From the NCBI GenBank assembly GCA_021157815.1, contig JAGGVT010000140.1, positions 1 through 33,542 on the forward strand: a stretch of DNA of 33,542 nt, read 5' to 3'. A program made the position numbers and the translations under genes. Each line of letters begins with the position of its first letter. Within the stretch, counting starts at the first letter, position 1. The notes under the pieces are model-generated. The model was not told where the DNA came from. It saw only the letters and a program-made list of their open reading frames with translations, and did not search any database. Source of the DNA: a bacterium (GTDB lineage Bacteria; JAJVIF01; JAGGVT01). Of this stretch, positions 1 to 7,717 are shown piece after piece.

Positions 1-1317
1 AAAATACCAATCCTCGTAATCTCCTATCTCTTCCCACCAAGAGGAGGGGTCGGAGTACAGCGCATTGCCAAATTTGTGAAATATCTGCCTGAAAATGGAT
101 TTAAGCCAATTGTTCTAACTGTGCAGAAACCAGCCGGTTCCGTACCGGAAGATAAAGCTCTTTTGGATGAAATATCGCCTGATGTGGAAATAATCAGGAC
201 AAAAAGCTACGAGCCTTACCATATATATAGAGTTATGGGGGGCAGACGTGCGCAGGATGATCCATCGTTTCGCGGTGAACTTGTAGATAAAGGAACAAAG
301 AAAGGAATTCTTTCAAAACTTTATTTTGAATACCAGCGGCGATATCTGATTCCTGATCCCAAGATCGGATGGTTCAAACCCGCGATAAAAGCATCTAATG
401 AGATTTTCGCTAAACATTCGCCGCGGCTGATTCTGTCAACATCACCTGAGGCTACAGCACATGTGGTAGCGATGAAACTTCATGAGAAATATAAAATTCC
501 CTGGCTTGCCGATTTTCGCGACCCGTGGGTATCGGGTTACTATTCGTTGAATCGTCCGCCGAATGCCGCAAAAAAAGAGATGAACATGGAAAAGAAAGTA
601 CTTTCTGACGCTGACGCTGTTACCGTTGTAATGCGCTCATACATCGACGATTTTAAGAATAATCACCCTGATCTTGATTTAGATAAATTTCATATAATCC
701 CAAACGGATTCGATGAGGATGATTATTCGAATCTGACACCACGCAAATTTGATAAATTCACAATCGCGCATACCGGCTCGATTTATCACCAGCGTTCCCC
801 TGGTCCGTTGTTTAAAGCAATTGCGGAGTTTATAAAAAAAAAGCCGGAAGCGCGGGATAAATTATCGCTGCTTCTGGTTGGCCGTATCGATACAAAATTC
901 CTGAAAACCGCGGAAGAACTGGGCATTTCGGACATAATCCAGACGGAATCTTTTTCAACTCACGATGTCGCTTTATCCACACAGCTTGGCGCGGACGCTC
1001 TCCTCATCCTTAGTGAGGGCATGATGACAGCCAAAATCTATGAATACCTTCGCGCGAAAAAACCTGTGATTGCCATCGCGCCTGCTGGTGAACTCAATGC
1101 CCAAATTTCACTGTGGGGAATCGGGAGAGGATTTGCTCCTGATAAAATCTCTGAAATTGCTGATTTCATCGATGAACTGTACGATGGCTGGTTGAATAAT
1201 CGTGAGTTAATCATGCCGGATTTCAAACAGGTCAATCTTGATAATTTCGAACGTTCCTCGCAATCCAAACAGCTTGCTGACATCCTCCATTCGATGCTGC
1301 CTGATAGCGTGATATAA
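1..1317 (+). CDS. GT4-type glycosyltransferase, 5' end outside window
   Basis: The reading frame is open from base 1, so the true start lies upstream. A GTG at 76 is internal, because the residues before it (ILVISYLFPPRGGVGVQR) are the typical N-terminal strand and glycine loop of GT-B glycosyltransferases. About 438 residues are visible. Family signs include ADFRDPW in the acceptor domain, IPNGFDEDDY at the inter-domain linker, IAHTGSIYHQRSP opening the second Rossmann domain, and TAKIYEYLRAKKPV, the acidic donor-sugar site. No signal peptide is visible, so it is probably cytoplasmic or membrane-associated, moving a sugar from a nucleotide donor to a growing surface glycan. The flippase gene starts 7 nt after its stop, which indicates an operon. 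The sugar and acceptor cannot be told from sequence. Confidence 0.85.
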   Translation, partial: KIPILVISYLFPPRGGVGVQRIAKFVKYLPENGFKPIVLTVQKPAGSVPEDKALLDEISPDVEIIRTKSYEPYHIYRVMGGRRAQDDPSFRGELVDKGTKKGILSKLYFEYQRRYLIPDPKIGWFKPAIKASNEIFAKHSPRLILSTSPEATAHVVAMKLHEKYKIPWLADFRDPWVSGYYSLNRPPNAAKKEMNMEKKVLSDADAVTVVMRSYIDDFKNNHPDLDLDKFHIIPNGFDEDDYSNLTPRKFDKFTIAHTGSIYHQRSPGPLFKAIAEFIKKKPEARDKLSLLLVGRIDTKFLKTAEELGISDIIQTESFSTHDVALSTQLGADALLILSEGMMTAKIYEYLRAKKPVIAIAPAGELNAQISLWGIGRGFAPDKISEIADFIDELYDGWLNNRELIMPDFKQVNLDNFERSSQSKQLADILHSMLPDSVI

Positions 1318-1324
1318 TCATTCC

Positions 1325-2725
1325 GTGATTAAGGACAGTATATGGACATTCATCACGCAAATCATCCTGCTGGTTATCATGCTGTGTGTCAGCGTGATTA
1401 TCAGGAGGTCGCTTGGCGCGGACGGCACAGGCGAACTGGCTAAAATCGTTCTAGTTCCCCAGACTTTATGGGTGCTTGGCACGGTCGGTGTTGACTTGAT
1501 GAACATCTACTATGCCGGCAAGGAAAAGGAAAATCTTCCCAAACTTGTCGCTAACTCATTCTGGCTTGGTTTGGGTTTTGGATTGATATCCATTGTATTG
1601 ACGATCGGTTTTTACTTCGCCTTTCACTCGGTGTTGCCCGGTATCGACAAGCTGTTCGGTGATGTCCCTCGAATAGTCTTTTTCATCATGCTTCTGACAA
1701 TACCGCCGTACCTTATCGGGTATTTCCTTGAATCCATCATTTACGGCCTCGATAAAATTCTAATTATCAACATCAAGAAAATCGCCACTCAGGTTATATA
1801 CCTCGTTTGTATTTACATTCTGGTAACAAACCCGGACGCTCTCATGCCGATTGTTGACAAGCCGTTCAACACCGGAATGAACCTTGGATTGTGGGGAGTT
1901 ACATACGCCCATATCCTGATGATGCTCTTTTTAATGGGGTATTCACTCATTCTCATACGACGATTCGTTAAATGGAAATTATTCTCATTCGATTGGAATT
2001 TTCTCGTTCGCGGTTCGAAAAATATCGGCTTGTATGCGTTTGGAGCGGCAGCTGCGACATTCCTGTTTTTCAAAGTCGCCATTATGGTGATTGCATATTA
2101 CATCGCGTACTCCGGTTTGGTTACGGATGCCGACCTCGGCCTTTACACAACAGCGACACAGATAATCGAAAAAGTTCTTCTAATTCCTAGTTCAATTGCG
2201 TTCGCCCTGCTGCCAAAGGTAACATCGAAAGCGTGGGTGGATGTCCTTTCACTCACGGCAAAATCCTCCCGCCACACATTCATGATTACACTGCTTATCG
2301 TTGGCGTTTTATCTGTTTTCATTCGACCCATTCTTGTTTTTCTCTACACCGATGAATTTGTCAACGCCTGCTATCCATTCTGGTTCCTCGCTCCGGGAAT
2401 TGTGTGCTATAGCGTAGGGCGTGTATTCGGCACAAACCTTATTGGAATCGGCAAGGTTTACTACGCGTTTTATTTTTCAATTGTCACTCTCATTGTAAAT
2501 CTTGTTCTGAATATCCTGTGGATACCGAAATGGGGCATAGCGGGAAGCGCGGCAGCGACATCACTGGCATACATCATTCAAACCATCATGCTATACTGGG
2601 CAATGAATCGTGAGACTAAAATTCCGCTGTCTGAACTGCTGTTTTACAAAAGAGATGACTGGCATGTTTATATAAAAGGCTTCAAGGGACTCTTTGGAAA
2701 TGACATCGAAAACAACGGCAAGTAA
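1325..2725 (+). CDS. Wzx-like oligosaccharide flippase (MOP superfamily)
   Basis: A 466-residue protein made almost entirely of hydrophobic helices (about 12-14), the size and layout of polysaccharide flippases of the MATE/MOP superfamily. These move undecaprenyl-linked oligosaccharides across the inner membrane. The N-terminus (MIKDSIWTFITQ, then RRSLGADGTGELAK) matches the first-helix region in which such proteins carry an R-x-LG-x-x-x-x-G motif. The start is GTG at 1325, 7 nt after the upstream glycosyltransferase stop. The end overlaps the next glycosyltransferase by 26 nt, implying translational coupling. Its place between two glycosyltransferases supports a role in exporting a surface glycan. 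No polymerase (Wzy) gene is in view, so it is not known whether the unit is polymerised after export. Confidence 0.85.
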   Translation: MIKDSIWTFITQIILLVIMLCVSVIIRRSLGADGTGELAKIVLVPQTLWVLGTVGVDLMNIYYAGKEKENLPKLVANSFWLGLGFGLISIVLTIGFYFAFHSVLPGIDKLFGDVPRIVFFIMLLTIPPYLIGYFLESIIYGLDKILIINIKKIATQVIYLVCIYILVTNPDALMPIVDKPFNTGMNLGLWGVTYAHILMMLFLMGYSLILIRRFVKWKLFSFDWNFLVRGSKNIGLYAFGAAAATFLFFKVAIMVIAYYIAYSGLVTDADLGLYTTATQIIEKVLLIPSSIAFALLPKVTSKAWVDVLSLTAKSSRHTFMITLLIVGVLSVFIRPILVFLYTDEFVNACYPFWFLAPGIVCYSVGRVFGTNLIGIGKVYYAFYFSIVTLIVNLVLNILWIPKWGIAGSAAATSLAYIIQTIMLYWAMNRETKIPLSELLFYKRDDWHVYIKGFKGLFGNDIENNGK

Positions 2726-3821
2726 CGGAAAGCTTAAGATTGCAATGGTCGCTCCGGCGAACAATCCGCATACACAGCGGTTTGCGGAGCATTTCATCAA
2801 CAGCGGGCATGAATTAAAAATCGTATCCTATGCAGCTGCTGATATCGAGGGCACTGAGGTTTATGTTCACTCGCAGATTCCTGATGATGTAAAAGGATTA
2901 AAGCGCAAGTGGGAGTATTTTAAGGACTACAAGGAGGTTAGGCGAATCCTCGAATGGGCGGATGTTGTTTTCGTCAACTTCATCTACAACTGGCGTTTCA
3001 ACGAGGTTTATCGCGGATTGAACAACGTTGTGGTTCTGCTGTGGGGCAGCGATATCACATGGCAGGTGGATGAGACCGAGCAGCAGGCCAAATATAAAAA
3101 ACTGATTCTTTCAATCGGGCGAAGGGTACTGGCATTCAGCGATTTCCTTTCCAAAGCCGCTGTCAAATATATGCCTGACGGGCAAATTCCTGAGGTTCTT
3201 CATATTGGTGTGAAACTGGATCAATTCCATCCGGGAAATAGAAAACTTGCAGAGGATGATCCTGTTGTAATCGGCTACGCAAAGGGGCTGTCCTCGAAAT
3301 ATGGCCCTGAGATTCTGATTGAGGCATGCGACATGCTTCGTAATGAAGGCATGAATTTCATTTGCCGTATCGCTGGTGGCGGCGATTTGCAGGTCAGTTT
3401 GAAGATTATGGTTGATCGGCTGGATTTGAAAAAACATGTGGAATTTCTCGGACGCCTTCACCACAATTCCATCCCTAATTTCATGAGGGAGATAGATATT
3501 TTTGTTATGCCAAGCGTTGTCGAGGAGAGTTTTGGCGTTGCGGCACTGGAGGCGTCAGCGACCTGCCTTCCTGTGGTAGCCAGCAATATTGGCGGAATTC
3601 CAGAGGTAATCTGGGATGATGAAACGGGAATTCTTGTTCAACCGGGCAAATCAATTGATCTGGCTTTGGCGCTGAAATCGCTTATTGTCAGTCCCGACCT
3701 TCGCAGCTGCATGGGCAAGCAGGGAAGGGATTTCGTACGGTCAAATTACACGTGGGAGAAAACGGTGGAAAGGCTTGATGAGATTTTCATGGAAGTGTTT
3801 GACGATACCGGTTTGGTTTAA
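2700..3821 (+). CDS. GT4 family glycosyltransferase
   Basis: About 373 residues from the ATG at 2700; a TTG at 2694 is an alternative. It overlaps the flippase gene by 26 nt. The N-terminal domain begins KLKIAMVAPANNPHTQRF, the GT-B opening strand followed by a His-containing loop. The C-terminal domain shows FLGRLHHNSIPNFMREIDIF and then MPSVVEESFGVAALEASATC, the E-x7-E donor-binding motif of GT4 enzymes, followed by PVVASNIGGIPEVI. It would transfer a sugar from a nucleotide donor with retained configuration. With the two preceding genes it forms a surface-glycan assembly cluster. The operon probably ends here, as repeat element A1 begins 4 nt after the stop. Confidence 0.88.
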   Translation: MTSKTTASNGKLKIAMVAPANNPHTQRFAEHFINSGHELKIVSYAAADIEGTEVYVHSQIPDDVKGLKRKWEYFKDYKEVRRILEWADVVFVNFIYNWRFNEVYRGLNNVVVLLWGSDITWQVDETEQQAKYKKLILSIGRRVLAFSDFLSKAAVKYMPDGQIPEVLHIGVKLDQFHPGNRKLAEDDPVVIGYAKGLSSKYGPEILIEACDMLRNEGMNFICRIAGGGDLQVSLKIMVDRLDLKKHVEFLGRLHHNSIPNFMREIDIFVMPSVVEESFGVAALEASATCLPVVASNIGGIPEVIWDDETGILVQPGKSIDLALALKSLIVSPDLRSCMGKQGRDFVRSNYTWEKTVERLDEIFMEVFDDTGLV

Positions 3822-3825
3822 CTGT

Positions 3826-3998
3826 GTTTAGAGGTTGCCGGGAAAAGCTGCCAACTGTAATTCCTCCCCTTAATCCCCCCGCGAGCGGGGGGAAATATTT
3901 TTGCATTTGCAAACGATTTACCCGGTCTATACACTTGCGAAGGGAAAAGACAACATTCTCCCTCCCCGCTCGCGGGGAGGGCTGGGGTGGGGGCATGG
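3826..3998. repeat. Family A repeat, copy A1 (right end decayed)
   Basis: The left end at 3826-3847 (GTTTAGAGG then CGGGAAAAG) matches the terminal inverted repeat of copies at 7369 and 25413. The core, 3860-3998, is nearly the same as 25463-25597. It carries the palindrome CCCCGCGAGCGGGG near 3877 and a second at 3961-3980 (CCTCCCCGCTCGCGGGGAGG). No matching right arm is visible, so this copy is probably truncated. It encodes nothing convincing. Confidence 0.8.
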
Positions 3999-4016
3999 TG
4001 TTATTATAATACACAA

Positions 4017-4946
4017 TCACTCCTGCATAATTTTACTCTCTATCTCCTCGTGTATCTCAATAATCATCCTCTGGCGCATCATCGCATCGCTTTTGCTTTT
4101 GCCAGCAAGTTTCAATATCGCGCTTTTTGATTTTACTATTTTCATCATTCGTTTGTATGTGTTTATGCAGATATCCCTGCCATAGTGTTTTCTGAAATAG
4201 ATATAAGCGCTTTCAAACCAGCATTTTAATTTGTATTTCGCGACATCATCCGAATCCGGGAACGATGCTCCCGACTCGTGTTCCGCAATAATTCCTGGAT
4301 GAACGTACGCTTTTCTCCCCTGCTCTTTCAGGCGATACGCCAAGTCAACATCCTCGAAATATAAAAAGAAATCCTCATCCATCTGATTTGTAATTTGCCA
4401 TGACTCACGCGGTATCAGCATAAACGCGCCTGTTACAAATCCTGCCTCAAACGGTTCGATTTGCTTTTCAACCGATTTAAACGAGCCTGATTCACCTGAT
4501 GAGATAAACCGTCGAAGACCTGAGAAATCAAGCACGAAAGTATCCGGCGTTGGCAAATCACCGTGAGAGTGAATTGAAGCGTTGTTTGAATCGACAATAT
4601 TCGCGCCAATTATCCCAGCTTCAGATTTGTTTTTGGCAAACTCAAGAGCGATTTTCACAGCGTCATCATGGAGATAAAGGTCTGGATTTATAATCAGCAG
4701 GTAATCCCAGTCTGACATTTCAGCAATGCGATTTACACCGTAAGCGTATCCGCGGTTTTTTTCACCTTGCAGAAGTTTAATATCGGGATTATTTTCTGTA
4801 AGGTATTTAACAGCATCATCCTGCGAACGGTTATCGTAAACGATAATTTCGTGATTGATGTTTTTGACAGAGTTTATCAGCGATTGGAGGCATCGTTCGA
4901 TTGTCCCCCTTGAATTGTAGGTTACTATGCCTGTTAAGAGTTTCAT
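4017..4946 (-). CDS. GT2 family glycosyltransferase (rhamnosyltransferase-like)
   Basis: A 309-residue GT-A fold enzyme. The N-terminus reads LLTGIVTYNSRGTIERCLQS followed by IIVYDNRSQDD, the nucleotide-sugar binding half of GT2 enzymes. WDYLLIINPDLYL supplies the metal/donor acidic site. FFLYFEDVDLAYRLKEQGR and the following HESGAS match the acceptor-side motifs of WbbL/RfbF-like rhamnosyltransferases. No membrane helices are evident. It lies on the opposite strand to the first glycan cluster and downstream of a TolQ-like gene, separated from it by a hairpin array. The ATG at 4946 has no clear Shine-Dalgarno sequence. The family is firm; the sugar specificity is inference. Confidence 0.87.
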   Translation of the reverse strand: MKLLTGIVTYNSRGTIERCLQSLINSVKNINHEIIVYDNRSQDDAVKYLTENNPDIKLLQGEKNRGYAYGVNRIAEMSDWDYLLIINPDLYLHDDAVKIALEFAKNKSEAGIIGANIVDSNNASIHSHGDLPTPDTFVLDFSGLRRFISSGESGSFKSVEKQIEPFEAGFVTGAFMLIPRESWQITNQMDEDFFLYFEDVDLAYRLKEQGRKAYVHPGIIAEHESGASFPDSDDVAKYKLKCWFESAYIYFRKHYGRDICINTYKRMMKIVKSKSAILKLAGKSKSDAMMRQRMIIEIHEEIESKIMQE

Positions 4947-4947
4947 T

Positions 4948-5175
4948 AATAATAATCGCTAATTCACACAATACCCCGGCGAAGGGACGCCGGGTTACAA
5001 GTTCAGCTTGTAGCCCGGTTTCTCATTAACCGGGATAAATGATGGCTGATTCACATAAGACCCCGGCGAAGGGACACCGGGTTACAAGTTCAGATTGTAG
5101 CCCGGTTTCTCATTAACCGGGGAAAATAATCGCTAACTCACACAATACCCCGGCGAAGGGACGCCGGGTTACAAG
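4948..5175. repeat. Family C tandem array, 87-bp period, two hairpins per unit
   Basis: The box CCCCGGCGAAGGGACGCCGG occurs at 4974, 5061 (one base different) and 5148, exactly 87 bp apart. Each box folds as CCCGGCG / loop AAGGGA / CGCCGGG. Between boxes lies a second hairpin, CCCGGTT / TCTCATT / AACCGGG, at 5014-5034 and 5101-5121. The flanking bases (ATAATCGCTAA, TCACACAATA) also repeat. Related boxes are found at 22200 and 22254. Confidence 0.9.
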
Positions 5176-5192
5176 ATAATTTTCCATCCGGT

Positions 5193-5219
5193 GTCATTCC
5201 GGGCTTGACCCGGAATCCA
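5193..5219. repeat. Family E palindromic repeat, copy 1
   Basis: GTCATTCCGGGCTTGACCCG followed by GAATCCA; a close copy lies at 32761-32787. The core CCGGG-CTTGA-CCCGG is a hairpin. On the minus strand this repeat supplies the last seven codons and the stop of the TolQ-like gene. Confidence 0.85.
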
Positions 5220-5814
5220 TCAGTGTCTCCATGAAATCCTCCGCGTCAAGGCGAACATGAACCATGACATTGTTGATTCGCCTGATCAGGAAATTGAAAA
5301 GGATGACAGCCGGGACGGCAACAATAAGCCCGGATGCTGTAGCTATAAGCGCCTCTGCGATTCCCGAACTCACGCTTCCGTACGCTGCCGGATCAGCATC
5401 CGAAAGTGCTCTAAACGCGCGAATGATTCCAATCACCGTTCCAAACAATCCGACAAACGGCGCTGTGTTTCCGATTGTTGCAAGCCATCCGACACCACGC
5501 GCCAGTCGATTCTCGAATCGTTTAATCGCGCGATCAAGCATCCTGAGACCATCATTGATTTTGTTTGTGGTTTTGGTAATTTCCGCGAGGCGGTAGTATA
5601 GAGCGAAAAGCGGGTCATCAACGCAACCAGCGAGTTTTTCCTTGTCGCTGTCAATTACTGCCTGCTTGAGTTCGTCAATTTTCCTTCCGATTTTAGAAAG
5701 GAAAAAAAACTTCTCAAGCGTAATCGCTATCACCACGATTGAGAAAATCGTGAGGATATACATTACGAATCCGCCCTGCTGAAACCAATGTTCTGTGCCC
5801 AGATCAAAATTCAT
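5194..5814 (-). CDS. MotA/TolQ/ExbB-family proton channel subunit, no TolR/ExbD neighbour
   Basis: A 206-residue inner-membrane protein with three predicted helices (about residues 14-36, 108-132 and 150-178). The diagnostic segment is IGNTAPFVGLFGTVIGIIRAF, followed by GIAEALIATASGLIVAVPAV. These belong to the proton-channel helices of TolQ/ExbB, which power outer-membrane or periplasmic work through a TolR/ExbD partner. Here no such partner follows: downstream are only repeats and then a GT2 gene. The last residues, MDSGSSPE, are encoded by a dispersed repeat, so the original C-terminus may have been replaced. The ATG at 5814 has only a weak AGAGA upstream. Whether it is TolQ, ExbB or another member cannot be decided. 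Confidence 0.88.
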   Translation of the reverse strand: MNFDLGTEHWFQQGGFVMYILTIFSIVVIAITLEKFFFLSKIGRKIDELKQAVIDSDKEKLAGCVDDPLFALYYRLAEITKTTNKINDGLRMLDRAIKRFENRLARGVGWLATIGNTAPFVGLFGTVIGIIRAFRALSDADPAAYGSVSSGIAEALIATASGLIVAVPAVILFNFLIRRINNVMVHVRLDAEDFMETLMDSGSSPE

Positions 5815-5947
5815 GTTTGTTGTCTCTTGTATGTTTGATTAGCTCAGGAATCCTGTCGTTCAAAATTCTGCTATTTGCTTTTCCGGTTTTCTTCATCTCA
5901 AATAATGCAATGAATATATCGACAGTTTCATTCGTTCATTTCCGGTT

Positions 5948-6610
5948 TTACCGGATATATCTGACTACCTCGCCAAGAGGTTTTCGGTTTGCTTCCTTTG
6001 GCGCCTGCGATGGATACCCGAATGCCACAACCGCAACCAGCCTGCCCTCTTTTATTTCAAGAATCCTCTCGATTTCATCCTTCGCCACAATAGGAGCTGT
6101 CAGCCATACACTGCCGATTCCAAGCGCCCATCCGGCGAGAATCATGTTTTCAATAGCCGCGGATACCGATTGGAGGCCGGACTGCGCATTCTCTCTATTC
6201 TCCCGATAAATCCTGCCTTCCTCGCCAAGCATCGCGTAACTGGCATCGTTGCCTGATATATAAGGAGTAGCCACGCAATATACAGTTAGCGGAGCGTCCT
6301 TAAAAAAGGTCGCGTAAAATTTGGAATATTTAATTGCCTTCTTAGCATCCTTGTCATCGAGAATATCGCTGATTGTGTCGTAGCAGCCGTCGACAATTTT
6401 AGCTATTTTTTTATTGAGTTCCATATTCGTAACAGCGATGAATTCCCACGTCTGCTTGTTCGTGGCGTTTGGCGCGTAATGCCCTGCAAGAAGAATCTTC
6501 TCGATATCCCCATCGCTGATTTTTTCATCAGTGTATTTTCTGATGCTGCGGCGCTCCATTATCATGTCAATCAGTTCAGGGCGCTTTTTGATATACTCCT
6601 CGGATGTCAT
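5948..6610 (-). CDS. Nitroreductase family FMN oxidoreductase
   Basis: A 220-residue protein with the nitroreductase fold. ERRSIRKYTDEKIS near residue 20 holds the conserved Arg-Ser-x-Arg that binds the FMN phosphate. HYAPNATNKQTWEFIAVTN follows (the family usually has AP-S-x-x-N-x-Q-P-W), and GWALGIGSVWLTAP is the central flavin-binding helix. Such enzymes reduce nitro compounds, quinones or flavins using NAD(P)H; the physiological substrate is unknown. The start is supported by GGGAG about 7 nt upstream. It is followed on the same strand, 133 nt later, by the TolQ-like gene. It is divergent from the formyltransferase gene, so the 6611-6703 gap should hold promoters for both. Confidence 0.88.
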   Translation of the reverse strand: MTSEEYIKKRPELIDMIMERRSIRKYTDEKISDGDIEKILLAGHYAPNATNKQTWEFIAVTNMELNKKIAKIVDGCYDTISDILDDKDAKKAIKYSKFYATFFKDAPLTVYCVATPYISGNDASYAMLGEEGRIYRENRENAQSGLQSVSAAIENMILAGWALGIGSVWLTAPIVAKDEIERILEIKEGRLVAVVAFGYPSQAPKEANRKPLGEVVRYIR

Positions 6611-6684
6611 TTCATGTCTCCCGGCATCAAACTGTTATCTTCGAAAGATGTTTCAATTATAGCATTAAGTCTGCTAAAGGCTTA

Positions 6685-6693
6685 TGATAAAAT
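6685..6693 (+). promoter_or_regulatory. Extended -10-like box close to the formyltransferase start
   Basis: TGATAAAAT, with hexamer TAAAAT at 6688-6693, lies 10 nt before the ATG at 6704. If it is a real -10 element, transcription would begin about 3-4 nt before the start codon. The same 9-mer precedes the map gene. No good -35 box is visible. Confidence 0.4.
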
Positions 6694-6703
6694 AACCGTT
6701 GCC

Positions 6704-7369
6704 ATGAACAAAAACAACAAATCATCGGAACTCACAAGCGATATAAGAATCGCATTGTTCGCATCCGGTTCAGGTACGGATGCCAACGCCATTCTCGATG
6801 CGCAGGACAAAGGCTTGATTACTGACGGGAAAGTGGTTCTTCTCGTTTCCACAAAAGATGATGTCGGCTGTATTGATGTCGGAAGGCGTCACGGCGTGGA
6901 TGTTGTAGTTCTGCCGAAGAAAAAGCTCAAAAAGGATTTCACGGTGGAAGTGGAAAAACTTCTGTTGGAACATGGGATAGAGCTTGTCTTCCTCGTTGGG
7001 TGCATTCATAAAATCCCCATTATCCCTGATATTCCCATGTATAACATACATCCGGCAGACACCGGATATCACGGTGGAAAAGGCATGTATGGCGTTAAGG
7101 TTCATCAGAGTGTCCTTGATAAAATCAAAAATGAAATGGAGGATGATATTGAGGATGGAATTAATCGCTGGTTCACATGGATAACCATTCATGAGGTAAA
7201 TGATAAATATGATGAAGGTGAACCGTTCATGAGACTGGCGGTTGAGGTTTACCCCGAATCTGATGACGAGCTTATTCTCCAGAAACGAGTATTGCAATAT
7301 GAGTGGATGATTCTGCCTACAGCGTTGAATGTAGCGATACGCAGGATAAGAATGAAAAAGGGTTTTTAA
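6704..7369 (+). CDS. PurN-like formyltransferase, divergent
   Basis: About 221 residues from the ATG at 6704. The order of motifs matches the formyltransferase N-domain of glycinamide ribonucleotide transformylase. IALFASGSGTDANAI near residue 16 is the phosphate-binding loop. NIHPADTGYHGG near 114 gives the catalytic Asn and His of the N-x-H pair. ITIHEVNDKYDEGE near 160 places an Asp at about 170. The region between the His and the Asp is longer than usual and carries an acidic stretch (EMEDDIED). PurN makes formyl-GAR in purine synthesis; a related 10-formyl-THF or formyl-sugar substrate is possible. No purine genes are nearby. An upstream in-frame ATG at 6614 is less likely, because no homologous residues precede 6704. 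Confidence 0.72.
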   Translation: MNKNNKSSELTSDIRIALFASGSGTDANAILDAQDKGLITDGKVVLLVSTKDDVGCIDVGRRHGVDVVVLPKKKLKKDFTVEVEKLLLEHGIELVFLVGCIHKIPIIPDIPMYNIHPADTGYHGGKGMYGVKVHQSVLDKIKNEMEDDIEDGINRWFTWITIHEVNDKYDEGEPFMRLAVEVYPESDDELILQKRVLQYEWMILPTALNVAIRRIRMKKGF

Positions 7370-7697
7370 AATAGCAGATGGTTTAAGAGCGTGTCGGGAA
7401 AGGCGTTATAATTGGCGACTTACATCATAAGGCGACTGACGTCACAATTGGTACTAAGTCAGGCTCTGGATGATGTTCCGTCATTCCCGCGAAAGCGGGT
7501 TCTTTAGTCTGTCCTCAGAAATCCATTTTTTCTTTTATAGAAAAGTCGGCATCTCGCATTTTTAAATGGATTCCCGCTTTCGCGGGAATGACGGGTTAAT
7601 AAACGAAAAATGATTTCAGTGGCCAATCTTAAGCTTTATCCTTTACTAATTAAAATCAACAACCTTTTTCGATAGGCTCTTAAACTCTTTGCTATTT
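7369..7697. repeat. Family A repeat, copy A3, 35-bp terminal inverted repeats
   Basis: The left arm, 7369-7403, pairs with the right arm, 7663-7697 (28 of 35 bases). Both begin AAATAGCA and contain GTTTAAGAGC. The left arm starts on the last base of the formyltransferase stop codon and the right arm ends 20 nt before the map stop. It fills the gap between two convergent genes. The inner part holds a separate perfect inverted repeat (7478-7594). No open frame of interest lies inside. Confidence 0.88.
7478..7594. repeat. Family D inverted repeat inside A3
   Basis: The arms at 7478-7499 and 7573-7594 are perfect reverse complements over 22 bases, centred on TCATTCCCGCGAAAGCGGG. The 73-base spacer is AT-rich. 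A second copy of this palindrome is at 17570-17720, outside any Family A element, so D is an independent module. Confidence 0.92.
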
Positions 7698-7717
7698 ACA
7701 AACCGTGGGAATAATAT

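Noticed and set aside
76-1317. GTG at 76 as the start of the first glycosyltransferase
   Set aside because: The frame continues to base 1 with clear family residues (ILVISYLFPPRGGVGVQR), so the start is outside the window.
3824-4009. A frame encoding PLNPPASGG and SLPARGEGWGGG
   Set aside because: This is translation of palindromic repeat A1; the same peptides arise from copies of this repeat and do not represent a gene.
4948-5175. Possible CRISPR array
   Set aside because: Only three boxes at 87-bp spacing; the intervening sequence is itself repeated, so there are no unique spacers, and no cas genes are present.
6479-6703. N-terminal extension of the formyltransferase frame
   Set aside because: The extra residues overlap the nitroreductase gene on the other strand and show no homology; the domain starts just after the ATG at 6704.
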